A stretch of 64,000 bases of DNA from Yoonia vestfoldensis (GCF_002158905.1 NZ_CP021431.1:2232001-2296000); one strand, 5' to 3'; shown: positions 24,868 through 33,779, counted from the stretch's first letter. The notes: generated from the letters alone by a model not told the origin. A program made the numbers and translations.

Positions 24868-24946
24868 GCGCTTTGCGCGCTTCTTGATCATCCCGCAGCA
24901 CCGCCATTGGCGCGGCGTTCGCCAATGCTGCGGCGCGTCAAAGCGC
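24868..24946. promoter_or_regulatory. nested inverted repeats upstream of the binding-protein operon
   Basis: GCGCTTTG (24868-24875) pairs with CAAAGCGC (24939-24946), and inside it CATTGGCG (24905-24912) pairs with CGCCAATG (24920-24927). The structure sits in the divergent space between the transporter and the DDAH-like gene. It could be a leader hairpin of the transporter mRNA or a regulator-binding region. Confidence 0.4.
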
Positions 24947-24987
24947 ATCGCAGCATTTTTGTGATTGTATCTGGCCAAAATGGCAGC

Positions 24988-25007
24988 AATTATTCAAGTG
25001 TATAATT
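24988..25007 (+). promoter_or_regulatory. dyad AATTAT-N8-ATAATT overlapping a TATAAT box, DDAH promoter
   Basis: A perfect 6+6 bp dyad at 24988-25007 contains TATAAT at 25001-25006, a good -10 element 20 bp from the start codon at 25027. It is conspicuously AT-rich against its surroundings. Likely the operator/promoter of the DDAH-like operon; the BetI-like regulator encoded two positions downstream is a candidate ligand. Confidence 0.45.
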
Positions 25008-25026
25008 TCAGCTAAAGAAGAACATC

Positions 25027-25896
25027 ATGCGCTTTGGTGCCGAAGACCGATCAAAACCCCTTGCCGCCGTGATCATGCGCGCCCCCGGCCCCGCCATGGC
25101 CAAGGCCCGCCCGCAAGACTGGCATTACGGCGCGGGATTCGACCCTGCCCGCGCGGAAATCCAGCATGCGGAACTGGCACGGATCGTCACCGCCAGCGGA
25201 GCAAAGCTGCATTGGATGCCCTCTGCCGATGACGGATTGTCAGACGCGGTTTTCGTGCAGGACCCGTCCTTTGTGACCCGCCACGGCGCTGTGATCCTGA
25301 ACATGGGCAAGGCCCTGCGCCGCGCCGAACCGGATATGCATGCTGCCTTTTATGACAGCATCGGCGTGCCGGTGATCGGGCGGCTGACGGGGGATGCCAC
25401 GGTCGAATCGGGCGATTGTTTCTGGCTTGATCCAGACACGCTGGCCGTGGGGCGCGGCGTGCGCAGCAATCAGGCGGGTATTGCCGCGCTGGCGGATATC
25501 CTGCGCCCTTACGGCATCATTGTGCAGGCCTATGACTTGCCCTATTGGACCGGACCCGCCGCCTGTCTGCATTTGATGTCGCTGGTGTCGCCCCTTGGCC
25601 CCGATATCGCGCTGATCCATGCGCCTTTGCTGCCCTATGCTCTCTGGTCCGATATGAAAGCGCGCGGCTGGACCCTGCTACATGCGCCCGAGGATGAATT
25701 CTTGGCCTCGGGTGGGCTGAGCCTGAATGTCCTCGCGCTGCGCCCGCGCGATGTGGTGATGGTCGACGGCTTCCCGCAGACCCGCGCCTTGATGGAAAAC
25801 GCAGGCTGCAAGGTGCAGGTCTTCGCGGGTGACGCGCTCTGCATCGCCTGCGAGGGTGGCCCCACCTGCCTGACGCGTCCGGTGCTGCGCGCATGA
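25027..25896 (+). CDS. dimethylarginine dimethylaminohydrolase-like (guanidino-modifying superfamily)
   Basis: 289 residues. SDAVFVQDPSFVTRHGAVI carries the Asp of the substrate site, SGDCFWLDPDTLAVGRGVRSNQAG is the central conserved block, LHLMSLVSPLG contains the catalytic His, and the near-C-terminal EGGPTCLTRP contains the nucleophilic Cys. DDAH enzymes convert N-omega-methylated arginines to citrulline plus methylamine or dimethylamine. Divergent from a basic amino acid transporter and ahead of arginine-transaminase-pathway genes, which supports a guanidino substrate. Its stop overlaps the regulator start (ATGA). Confidence 0.8.
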   Translation: MRFGAEDRSKPLAAVIMRAPGPAMAKARPQDWHYGAGFDPARAEIQHAELARIVTASGAKLHWMPSADDGLSDAVFVQDPSFVTRHGAVILNMGKALRRAEPDMHAAFYDSIGVPVIGRLTGDATVESGDCFWLDPDTLAVGRGVRSNQAGIAALADILRPYGIIVQAYDLPYWTGPAACLHLMSLVSPLGPDIALIHAPLLPYALWSDMKARGWTLLHAPEDEFLASGGLSLNVLALRPRDVVMVDGFPQTRALMENAGCKVQVFAGDALCIACEGGPTCLTRPVLRA

Positions 25897-26522
25897 CCGC
25901 GCGCCGCACCTTCAAACGCGAGGGCGAAGAGGCACGCCGTGCCGCGCTGATCGATGCCACGCTGGATTGCATCGCCGAAGGTGGGCCGCAGGCGGCAACC
26001 GTGCGCGCCATCGCATTGAAGGCCGGTGTCACGCCGGGGCTGATCAAGCATTATTTCGATACCAAGGAAGAGCTTGTCGCCAGCGCCCATGAAACCCTGA
26101 TGACCCGCATGACCGAGGCAAGTGCCGCCGCCCTTGACGATCTGCCCGCCGATCCGCTGGCGCGGCTGGCAGGGTTCATCGCCAATGCGGTCACGCCGCC
26201 GGTCGTCGATCCGCGCGCCATGGCGCTGTGGGCGGCGTCCATGCAGCTGGTGCCGCGCGATGCCGCGATGCGCGAGGTGCATGAAGCGACCTATCTGGCG
26301 TTCCGCGACCGGCTGGAAGGGATGATCGCCGATGCCCTGCGCAGCACGGGCAAACCGCATGACAGGGCCACGACCCGCGCCTTTGCCATCGCGGGCAATG
26401 CGCTGCTGGACGGGCTGTGGATCGAGGCCTCTGTCCTGCCCGACCAATTTGCGCAAGGCGAGATGCGCGCCATCGCGATCCGCACCTTGGCGCGGCTGCT
26501 TGATCTGAAATTACCGGAGTAA
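25893..26522 (+). CDS. TetR/BetI-like transcriptional regulator
   Basis: 209 residues. The N-terminal helix-turn-helix reads LIDATLDCIAEGGPQAATVRAIALKAGVTPGLIKHYF (about 20-56), closest in style to BetI. The C-terminal ligand-binding part is alpha helical with WAASMQLVPRDAAMREVH. Likely a repressor that responds to an amine or guanidino compound and controls this operon; the AT-rich dyad at 24988-25007 is a possible operator. Sandwiched by 4-bp overlap with the DDAH-like gene and 3 bp before the aminotransferase. Confidence 0.85.
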   Translation: MTARRTFKREGEEARRAALIDATLDCIAEGGPQAATVRAIALKAGVTPGLIKHYFDTKEELVASAHETLMTRMTEASAAALDDLPADPLARLAGFIANAVTPPVVDPRAMALWAASMQLVPRDAAMREVHEATYLAFRDRLEGMIADALRSTGKPHDRATTRAFAIAGNALLDGLWIEASVLPDQFAQGEMRAIAIRTLARLLDLKLPE

Positions 26523-26525
26523 ATA

Positions 26526-27704
26526 ATGCAATATGCAGATGTCACCACGCGCCTTGCGGGGCTTGGGTCGGATAAATGGGTGCTGAGTGCCACCGCCAAT
26601 GCGCGCATCCGCGCGGGCGAGGCGATCATCAACCTGACCATCGGTGAACCCGATGTGCCGACGCCTGACATGCTGATCCAAAGTGCTGTCGCGGCGATGC
26701 ATGCAGGGCGCACTGGCTATTCGAACGGCCGCGGTGAACCCGCGCTGCTGGCAGCATTGGCGGGCAAATATAGTGCCCTGACAGGCCGCAGCATCGGCAC
26801 CGACCGCTTTCTTTGCCTGCCCGGCACGCAGACATCGCTGTATCTGGTGCTGACAGCGCTTTGCGATCCCGGCTGCGAGGTGATCTTGGGCGATCCGATG
26901 TATGCCACCTATGAAGGCTTGATCCGCGCCTCGGGGGCGGTGCCGGTGCCTGTCAGCCTTGACCCCGCCCATGCGTTCCGCCTGCAAGCGGCGGATGTGG
27001 CAGCCGCGATCACCCCTGCGACGCGCGTCATCATGCTCAACACGCCGCATAACCCCACCGGCGCGATCCTGCGGCCTGCCGATCTGGACGCGATCTGCGC
27101 TGTGGCGGCGGAACATGACCTTTGGGTCGTCTCGGACGAGGTTTATGGCAACCTGACCCATGATGGCGCGGTATTCACATCCGCGCTGGCCAATCCCGCC
27201 TATGAGGACCGCGTGATCGTGACCGCCTCGATCTCGAAATCGCATGCCGCGCCGGGGTTCCGGTCGGGCTGGGTCTGCGGGCCTGCCGATTTCTGCACCC
27301 GCGCGTTGCCTTTGTCGGAAACCATGCTGTTCGGATCGCAGCCTTTCATCGCCGATATGACAGCGCAGGCGGTGGCGGGCGCGCCCGATCTGGCCAGCGC
27401 CATGGCCGCCCGCATGGCGCGGCGCGCAGGCATCATCCATACCGCGCTGGATAATGTCGCCGGTCTGCATGTCCATAAACCCGAGGCGGGGATGTTCGCG
27501 CTAGTCGATATCCGCGCGCTAAGCCAGGATTCGCAAGCCTTTGCGCTGGCGCTGCTCAAGGCCGAGGCTGTCGCCGTCATGCCCGGGGCCTCCTTTGGCA
27601 AGGCCTTTGAAGGCTGGCTGCGGCTGGCGCTGAACGCCAGCGACGATGCCACGCAGGAGGCTTGCACGCGGATCAAACGCTTTGCGATGGGCTGGCCGCG
27701 ATGA
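26526..27704 (+). CDS. PLP-dependent class I/II aminotransferase (AruH-like role)
   Basis: 392 residues, fold-type I. INLTIGEPDVPTP at the start, NTPHNPTGAIL, SDEVYGNLTHDGA and the PLP-lysine motif SASISKSHAAPGFRSGW near residue 235 identify a class I aminotransferase. GGAG stands at a good distance before the start. The next gene is a 5-guanidino-2-oxopentanoate decarboxylase, so this enzyme probably transaminates arginine, as AruH does in the arginine transaminase pathway of Pseudomonas. Substrate inferred from neighbourhood. Confidence 0.82.
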   Translation: MQYADVTTRLAGLGSDKWVLSATANARIRAGEAIINLTIGEPDVPTPDMLIQSAVAAMHAGRTGYSNGRGEPALLAALAGKYSALTGRSIGTDRFLCLPGTQTSLYLVLTALCDPGCEVILGDPMYATYEGLIRASGAVPVPVSLDPAHAFRLQAADVAAAITPATRVIMLNTPHNPTGAILRPADLDAICAVAAEHDLWVVSDEVYGNLTHDGAVFTSALANPAYEDRVIVTASISKSHAAPGFRSGWVCGPADFCTRALPLSETMLFGSQPFIADMTAQAVAGAPDLASAMAARMARRAGIIHTALDNVAGLHVHKPEAGMFALVDIRALSQDSQAFALALLKAEAVAVMPGASFGKAFEGWLRLALNASDDATQEACTRIKRFAMGWPR

Positions 27705-29245
27705 CCAGCGTCGCGCAATGCCTTGTGCGCTGGTTGCGGCAGATGGGGGTCGAGGTGATCTTTGGCATCCCCGGCGTGCATACGATCGAATTATATCGCG
27801 CCCTGCCCGATGCGGGCATCCGCCATGTCACCCCGCGGCACGAGGCGGGGGCGGGTTTCATGGCCGATGGCTATGCCCGGGTGTCGGGGCGGTTCGGCGT
27901 GGCGCTGGTGATCACCGGGCCGGGACTGACCAATATCCTGACCCCGATGGCGCAGGCGCGCGCGGATTCGGTGCCGATGCTGGTGATTTCGGGCGTGAAC
28001 CGGCGCGACACTCTGGGCAAGGGGTTGGGGCATTTGCACGAACTGCCCGATCAACTGGCGCTGAGCGCGACACTGGGTCCGGCGTTTCATCTGGACCAGC
28101 CCGGCGATCTGGCCGCGATGCTTGACCAGATCAGCATTGCCCTGACCAGCGGGCGCGGCAGGCCGGTGCATCTGCAAATCCCGCTGGATCTGATGGCCGC
28201 CAAAGTGCCTGAGGCCCTGCCCCTGCCCAAGACCGGACAGGCACCTGTGCCCGATGTCAGCGCCGCAAATACCCTGCTGGCGCAAGCGCAAAACCCTGTC
28301 ATCATCGCCGGCGGTGGCTGCCGCCGCGCGGGTGCGGCGCTGCAAGCTTTGGCCGAACGCCTTGGCGCGCCGGTGATCCTGACCACCAATGCGCGCGGGC
28401 TGATGCATGGCCATCCGCTGCTGGTGCCCGCCGCGCCCAGCCTTGGGCCGGTGCGTGATCTGATCGCTGCGGCGGACCGGGTGCTGGTGCTGGGCTCCGA
28501 GATCGGGCCGACCGATTGGGACATGTATGACGATGGCGGGCTGCCGGATCTTGCGCAGATGATCCGCGTCGATATCGACGCCGCCCAATTGGCGCGGCAC
28601 CCTGCCGCCGTGACGCTGCAAGGTGATCTGGCCGCGATCCTGCCGCTGCTGCATGGTGCGACCAGCGCCAGTGGTGCGGACCGCGCAGCCCAGACGCGGC
28701 AAGCGGCCTTTGCCGCCCTGCCCGCGGGCTATGCGGCCGAGATCACCTTGCTGAACCGCCTGCGCGACACCTGCCCCGGCGCGATCATGGTCGGGGATTC
28801 CACGCAAGTGATCTATGCGGGCAACCTTTATTACGACCACGACCGGCCCTGCGGCTGGTTCAATGCGGCGACGGGCTATGGCGCGCTTGGCTATGCGCCG
28901 GGGGCGGCGGTAGGGGCTGCGCTGGCAGCGCCTGAGGCGCGCATCCTGTGCCTGATCGGCGATGGCGGGCTGATGTTCAGCCCCGGCGAGATGCTGACAG
29001 CGGTCGAGGAAAAGCTGAACGTCACCTTCATCGTGTTCAACAACGCAGGCTATGGCGAGATCGCAGATGCGATGAAAGCCGCAGGCGCGCAGGTGCTGGG
29101 CTGCACCCCGCGCCCGCCGGATTTCGCCGATCTTGCGCGCGCCTGCGGCCTGCCGTTTACCCGCACCACGCCCGATGCAATCGAGGCAACGCAATCCGGC
29201 CCCCGCATGATCGAGATCACCCTGCCCCCCGTCACGACCGCCTGA
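27701..29245 (+). CDS. aruI: ThDP-dependent 5-guanidino-2-oxopentanoate decarboxylase-like
   Basis: 514 residues with the three ThDP-enzyme domains. The catalytic Glu is in TPRHEAGAGFMADGYAR near residue 48, the central domain runs about 190-320, and the ThDP-binding GDGGLMFSPGEM...NNAGYGEI motif is near 420-455. AruI removes CO2 from the 2-oxo acid formed from arginine to give 4-guanidinobutyraldehyde. The start at 27701 overlaps the aminotransferase stop (ATGA); an ATG at 27662 lies inside that gene. Acetolactate synthase-like enzymes are the alternative. Confidence 0.8.
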   Translation: MTSVAQCLVRWLRQMGVEVIFGIPGVHTIELYRALPDAGIRHVTPRHEAGAGFMADGYARVSGRFGVALVITGPGLTNILTPMAQARADSVPMLVISGVNRRDTLGKGLGHLHELPDQLALSATLGPAFHLDQPGDLAAMLDQISIALTSGRGRPVHLQIPLDLMAAKVPEALPLPKTGQAPVPDVSAANTLLAQAQNPVIIAGGGCRRAGAALQALAERLGAPVILTTNARGLMHGHPLLVPAAPSLGPVRDLIAAADRVLVLGSEIGPTDWDMYDDGGLPDLAQMIRVDIDAAQLARHPAAVTLQGDLAAILPLLHGATSASGADRAAQTRQAAFAALPAGYAAEITLLNRLRDTCPGAIMVGDSTQVIYAGNLYYDHDRPCGWFNAATGYGALGYAPGAAVGAALAAPEARILCLIGDGGLMFSPGEMLTAVEEKLNVTFIVFNNAGYGEIADAMKAAGAQVLGCTPRPPDFADLARACGLPFTRTTPDAIEATQSGPRMIEITLPPVTTA

Positions 29246-30200
29246 TCCGGCTGGGCGGCAGACCGAACCGCCGCCGGAAAGCGCGCGAAAAGCTGGTGGG
29301 ATCGACAAACCCGCAGCGCAGCGCGATATCACGCAGATCGTGGCGCGTATCCGTCACCATCCGGCGCGCGGTCTGCAAGCGCAGGTCCAGATAGGCCGCC
29401 CCCGGCCCCTGCCCCAGATTATCGCGGAACAATTGCTCCATCCGGCGCAGGCCCAGTCCCTGCGCACGCGCGATTGCCTCTAGCGGCAAGGGGTCTTCCA
29501 GATGCGCATTCATCAGCGCCAGCGCCCCCGCCAGCCGCGCATCACGGGCGACAGGCAACAGGCCGGGGCGCTGCGGGCGGCTGCCATCGGCTTGCGGTTC
29601 GTATTGGAACGAGGCCGCGACCTGCCCCGCCAGCCCCGCGCCACAGCGTGCGCCGATCAGATGCAGCATCAGGTCCGCCGCAGGGGCCGCCCCGCCTGCC
29701 GTAAACCGGTTGCGCGAAATGACAAAACGGTCGGGGACGACATCGACCGCAGGGTGGGCGCTGGCGAAATCCTCCAGATCTTCCCAATGCACGGTCGCGC
29801 GGTGACCATCCAGCAGACCCGCCCGCGCCAGCACCCAAGGGCCAGCATCGACCGCCCCGACCGCGCGGAACCGCCCCGCGATCCGGCGCAGACCCGCAAT
29901 CAGGGGGCGCGTCGCCACCTCTGACTGGTTATAGCCTGCCACGACAATCAGCGCATCGGCGCCCTCTGCCGCTGCAAGCGGGCCAATCGCAGGCAAGGCG
30001 ATCCCGCAGGTCAGCGCCACGTCATCGCCCGAGGGGGACACCACCCGCCAGCGGAACCTGTCCTGCCCCAGATGCCGGTTGGCGTTGCGCAAAGGGTCCA
30101 GCACCGAGGCGACCTCTAGGATCGAGGCGCGCGGCAACACCAGCACGGCGATATCAAGCGGCTGATCAGAGGCTGCAAAAATGCTTTCGTAAATAGTCAT
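29232..30200 (-). CDS. GlxA/CdhR-type AraC-family regulator of carnitine catabolism
   Basis: 322 residues. The N-terminal DJ-1/PfpI-like domain (LDIAVLVLPRASILEVASVLDPLRNANR to about 190, with the AVDAGPWVLARAGLLDG block) is followed by an AraC DNA-binding domain (about 215-322) ending GFVDPTSFSRAFRRRFGLPPSR. The start at 30200 was chosen because the upstream frame is antisense to the carnitine gene. It is divergent from the carnitine operon and ends overlapping the decarboxylase gene by 14 bp. CdhR-type regulators of this build activate carnitine genes. Confidence 0.85.
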   Translation of the reverse strand: MTIYESIFAASDQPLDIAVLVLPRASILEVASVLDPLRNANRHLGQDRFRWRVVSPSGDDVALTCGIALPAIGPLAAAEGADALIVVAGYNQSEVATRPLIAGLRRIAGRFRAVGAVDAGPWVLARAGLLDGHRATVHWEDLEDFASAHPAVDVVPDRFVISRNRFTAGGAAPAADLMLHLIGARCGAGLAGQVAASFQYEPQADGSRPQRPGLLPVARDARLAGALALMNAHLEDPLPLEAIARAQGLGLRRMEQLFRDNLGQGPGAAYLDLRLQTARRMVTDTRHDLRDIALRCGFVDPTSFSRAFRRRFGLPPSRIRRS

Positions 30201-30218
30201 AATATTTTCGTAAAACGC

Positions 30219-30232
30219 CAAGCGACCGCTTG
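30219..30232. promoter_or_regulatory. palindrome CAAGCG-AC-CGCTTG in the divergent carnitine promoter
   Basis: A perfect 6-bp-arm palindrome in the 66-bp gap between the GlxA-type regulator and the BKACE gene. Nearby, TTTCGTAAA occurs at 30185-30193 and 30206-30214. Both are candidates for the operator of the adjacent AraC-family regulator. Confidence 0.4.
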
Positions 30233-30266
30233 CAACCCTGCTAGCCTGACCACCAAGGAGGATATT

Positions 30267-31175
30267 ATGCCACTTTCCATGAACCGCGATGTTTTCATCA
30301 CCTGCGCCGTCACCGGATCGGGCGGCACGCAGGATATGTCGCCCCATGTCCCCCGCTCGCCCGAACAGATCGCAAATGCCGCCATCGACGCGGCCAAGGC
30401 GGGGGCGGCCATCGTCCATTGCCATGTGCGCGACCCCGAAACCGGCAAACCGTCGCGCGATGCAGCCCTTTACCGCGAAGTGACAGACATTATCCGCGCT
30501 GCCGATACCGATGTGATCCTGAACCTGACCGCCGGCATGGGTGGCGATCTGATGTTTGACGGCACCGAAGCCATGCATCTGATGTCGCCCAAATCCGACA
30601 TGGCGGGGGCGGCGGAACGGGTGCAGCATGTGCTGGATTGCCGCCCCGAGATTTGCACGCTCGATTGCGGCACGATGAATTTCGCCGAGGCCGATTACGT
30701 CATGGTCAACACCCCCGGCATGCTGCGCGATATGGCCGCGCGGATGGTGGCCAGCGGCGTGCGGATCGAGATCGAGGCATTCGATACCGGCCATCTGTGG
30801 TTCGCCAAACAACTGGTCACCGAAGGCATCATCCCCGCCCCCGTGCTGGTGCAGCTTTGCATGGGTGTGCCATGGGGCGCGCCGGATGATCTGAACACCT
30901 TTCTGGCCATGGTGAACAATGTGCCGCCCGATTGGCATTGGTCGGCTTTCGCGCTGGGGCGCAATGAAATGCCCTATGTCGCGGCCTCTGTGCTGGCGGG
31001 CGGCAATGTGCGGGTCGGGCTAGAGGATAATCTCTACCTGTCCAAAGGCGTGCTGGCCACCAACGCGCAACTGGTCGAAAAGGCCGCCAGCATCATCGAA
31101 AACATGGGCGCGCGGGTGATCGGGCCGGATGCCGTCCGCGACCGCCTGCATCTGACGAAACGGGCGCCGCTATGA
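30267..31175 (+). CDS. beta-keto acid cleavage enzyme (BKACE), dehydrocarnitine type
   Basis: 302 residues of the DUF849/BKACE family. Zn-binding His residues occur in IVHCHVRDPETG, with LNLTAGMG, LDCGTMNF and VRVGLEDNLYLSKG as family blocks. In carnitine degradation such an enzyme takes 3-dehydrocarnitine and acetyl-CoA to betainyl-CoA and acetoacetate. AAGGAGG sits five bases upstream of ATG 30267. It is followed, overlapping by 4 bp, by carnitine dehydrogenase, which fixes the role with fair confidence. Confidence 0.87.
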   Translation: MPLSMNRDVFITCAVTGSGGTQDMSPHVPRSPEQIANAAIDAAKAGAAIVHCHVRDPETGKPSRDAALYREVTDIIRAADTDVILNLTAGMGGDLMFDGTEAMHLMSPKSDMAGAAERVQHVLDCRPEICTLDCGTMNFAEADYVMVNTPGMLRDMAARMVASGVRIEIEAFDTGHLWFAKQLVTEGIIPAPVLVQLCMGVPWGAPDDLNTFLAMVNNVPPDWHWSAFALGRNEMPYVAASVLAGGNVRVGLEDNLYLSKGVLATNAQLVEKAASIIENMGARVIGPDAVRDRLHLTKRAPL

Positions 31176-32614
31176 AGGCCGCGATCATCGGCGGTGGCGT
31201 GATTGGCGGCGGCTGGGCGGCGCGGTTTTTGCTCAACGGTTGGGATGTCGCGGTCTTTGACCCCGACCCCGACGCCCCGCGCAAGATTGACGCCGTGCTG
31301 GACAATGCCAAACTGTCACTGCCTGCCCTGTCGGATGTGCCGCTGCCCGCGATGGGACAGCTGCGCTTTGCGACCAGCTTGGCCGAGGCTGTGACGGGCG
31401 CGGATTACATTCAGGAATCGGTGTCAGAGCGGCTGGATTTGAAACACCGCGTCTATGCCGAAATCCAGCAGGTCGCACCCGATGCGCCGCTCGGTTCCTC
31501 CACCTCCGGCTATAAGCCGTCGCAATTGCAGCAAGGCGCGATCAACCCCGCGACGATCTTTGTCGCCCATCCGTTCAACCCCGTCTATTTGCTGCCACTG
31601 GCCGAGGTCGTGCCCAGCCCCGCCAGCGACCCCGCCCTGATCGAAGGGGTGAAGGACATCCTGCGCAGCATCGGCATGTTCCCCCTGCATCTGCGCAAGG
31701 AAATCGACGCCCATATCGCTGACCGGTTCCTCGAAGCCGTCTGGCGCGAGGCGCTCTGGCTGGTCAAGGACGGCATCGCCACGACCGCGGAAATCGACGA
31801 GGCGATCCGCATGGGCTTTGGCCTGCGCTGGGGCCAGATGGGCCTGTTCGAAACCTACCGGATCGCGGGCGGCGAAGCGGGGATGAAACATTTTCTGGCA
31901 CAATTCGGCCCCTGCCTGACATGGCCCTGGACCAAATTGATGGATGTGCCCGACTTCAACGACGAATTGGTCGATCTGATCGCAGGCCAATCCGACGCAC
32001 AATCGGGGCATCACACGATCCGCGAGTTGGAACGCATCCGCGACAGCAATCTGGTGGGCTTTCTGCGGGTGCTCAAAGACCGCGACTGGGGCGCAGGCCG
32101 CGTGCTGAAAGCGCATGATGCGGCAAGGCGCGATACAGTGCCGGTGCTGGACGCCGCCGCCCCGCTGGTGCGCTTGCAGGTGTTGCCCAGCTGGATCGAT
32201 TATAACGGCCATATGACCGAAAGCCGCTATCTATTTGCTGGCTCTGAAACCTCGGATGCGCTGTTGCGGCTGATCGGGGCGGATATGGATTATGTCGCAG
32301 GCGGGCACAGCTATTACACCGCCGAAACCCATATCCGGCATCTGGGCGAGGCGAAACTGGGCGATCATCTGACCGGTGCGGTGCAGGTGCTGGCGGCAGA
32401 TGAAAAGCGGCTGCATATCTTCATGACCATCGCGCGTGATGGGCAGGCCGTGGCGACGCTGGAACAGATGCTGCTGCATGTGGATATGGCCGCCGGCAAG
32501 ACCTGCCCCGCCGCCCCCGCCGTGCTGGACCGGTTGTTCGCGATCCGCGACGCCCATGCGGCGCTGCCCCGCCCCGCCGCTGCGGGCCGCCAGATCGGAC
32601 AGGGGAAAAGCTGA
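31172..32614 (+). CDS. lcdH: bifunctional L-carnitine 3-dehydrogenase / betainyl-CoA thioesterase
   Basis: 480 residues, a natural fusion. Residues 1-315 form a 3-hydroxyacyl-CoA-dehydrogenase-like unit (AAIIGGGVIGGGWAARFLLNG for NAD, QESVSERLDLK, VAHPFNPVYLLPLAEVV). Residues about 335-465 form a hotdog thioesterase (VLPSWIDYNGHMTESRYL). The first part oxidises L-carnitine to 3-dehydrocarnitine; the second hydrolyses betainyl-CoA to glycine betaine, the steps before and after the BKACE reaction. The same fusion is known in rhizobia. Overlaps both neighbours. Confidence 0.9.
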   Translation: MKAAIIGGGVIGGGWAARFLLNGWDVAVFDPDPDAPRKIDAVLDNAKLSLPALSDVPLPAMGQLRFATSLAEAVTGADYIQESVSERLDLKHRVYAEIQQVAPDAPLGSSTSGYKPSQLQQGAINPATIFVAHPFNPVYLLPLAEVVPSPASDPALIEGVKDILRSIGMFPLHLRKEIDAHIADRFLEAVWREALWLVKDGIATTAEIDEAIRMGFGLRWGQMGLFETYRIAGGEAGMKHFLAQFGPCLTWPWTKLMDVPDFNDELVDLIAGQSDAQSGHHTIRELERIRDSNLVGFLRVLKDRDWGAGRVLKAHDAARRDTVPVLDAAAPLVRLQVLPSWIDYNGHMTESRYLFAGSETSDALLRLIGADMDYVAGGHSYYTAETHIRHLGEAKLGDHLTGAVQVLAADEKRLHIFMTIARDGQAVATLEQMLLHVDMAAGKTCPAAPAVLDRLFAIRDAHAALPRPAAAGRQIGQGKS

Positions 32615-33777
32615 TGCATTTTGGCATGACCGACGAACAGCGGATGATCGTCGAGACGACCCGCGCATTCGTGGAGGCAGAGCTTTACCCGCATGAAGCG
32701 CTGGTCGAACGCACCGGCCATCTGCCGATGGAGCTGATCCGCGAGATCCAGTCCAAGGCGATGGCGGCGGGGCTTTATGCCGCCAATATGCCCGAAGAGG
32801 TCGGCGGCGCGGGTCTCGATACCCTGTCATGGCTGCTTTACGAACGCGAATTGGGGCGTGCCAATTACGCGCTGCACTGGACCTGCGTCGCGCGGCCCTC
32901 GAACATCCTGCTGGCGGGGACCGAGGCGCAACGACAGAAGTATTTGTATCCCTGCCTGCGCGGCGAGACATGGGATTGTCTGGCGATGACCGAACCGGGC
33001 GCGGGGTCCGACCTGCGCGGCATGCAGGCCAGCGCGCGGCAGGATGGCAGCGACTGGGTGCTGAACGGCACCAAACATTTCATCAGCCATGCCGATATCG
33101 CGAGTTTCACCATCGCCTTCATGGCCACCGGCGAAGAGGACACGCCACGCGGCAAAAAGAAAAAGATCACTGCCTTTTTCGTGGACAAAGGCACGCCCGG
33201 TTTCACGCTGCGTGAGGGCTACCGCAACGTCAGCCACCGCGGCTATTCCAATGCCATTCTGGACTTCGACGATTGCCGCGTGCCTGCCGAGAATATCCTT
33301 GGTGAAGTCCACAAAGGCTTCGAGGTCGCCAATGACTGGCTGGGGGCTACGCGATTGCAGGTCGCGGCCACCTGTCTGGGACGTGCCGACCGCGCACTGG
33401 ACCTTGCGGTGCGCTATGCGGCGGAACGGCGCCAGTTCGGCCAAGCGATCGGCAAGTTCCAAGGCGTCAGCTTCAAGCTGGCCGATATGGCAATGGAGCT
33501 GAAAGCCGCCGAATTGCTGACATGGGAGGCCGGTTGGAAGTTCGATCAAGGCAGCGTCACCGAAGCCGATATGGCCATGGCCAAGCTGAAAGCCAGCGAG
33601 GTGCTGGCCATGGTCGCGGATGAGGCGATCCAGATCCATGGCGGGATGGGATTGATGGATGACCTGCCACTGGAACGGATCTGGCGCGATGCGCGGGTCG
33701 AACGGATCTGGGAAGGCACCAGCGAAATCCAGCGGCACATCATCAGCCGCCAACTTTTGCGCCCGCATGAAAGCTAG
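32614..33777 (+). CDS. acyl-CoA dehydrogenase, probable gamma-butyrobetainyl-CoA dehydrogenase
   Basis: 387 residues. CLAMTEPGAGSDLRGMQ (FAD/substrate loop), YRNVSHRGYSNAILDFDDCRVP, ERRQFGQAIGKFQGVSFKLADM and IHGGMGLMDDLPLERIWRDARVERIWEGTSEI (C-terminal FAD and catalytic region) define the family. Given neighbours for CoA activation, hydration and carnitine oxidation, it likely converts gamma-butyrobetainyl-CoA to crotonobetainyl-CoA. The substrate is inferred from context. One-base overlap with the dehydrogenase stop. Confidence 0.85.
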   Translation: MHFGMTDEQRMIVETTRAFVEAELYPHEALVERTGHLPMELIREIQSKAMAAGLYAANMPEEVGGAGLDTLSWLLYERELGRANYALHWTCVARPSNILLAGTEAQRQKYLYPCLRGETWDCLAMTEPGAGSDLRGMQASARQDGSDWVLNGTKHFISHADIASFTIAFMATGEEDTPRGKKKKITAFFVDKGTPGFTLREGYRNVSHRGYSNAILDFDDCRVPAENILGEVHKGFEVANDWLGATRLQVAATCLGRADRALDLAVRYAAERRQFGQAIGKFQGVSFKLADMAMELKAAELLTWEAGWKFDQGSVTEADMAMAKLKASEVLAMVADEAIQIHGGMGLMDDLPLERIWRDARVERIWEGTSEIQRHIISRQLLRPHES

Positions 33778-33779
33778 CA

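Noticed and set aside
27791..29332. 513-codon minus-strand frame opposite the AruI-like gene
   Set aside because: No motif; the plus-strand ThDP enzyme carries the catalytic Glu and cofactor site.
30201..30938. N-terminal extension of the GlxA-type regulator to 30938
   Set aside because: This part is antisense to the BKACE gene; the regulator's domain begins at 30200 and the divergent promoter lies between.
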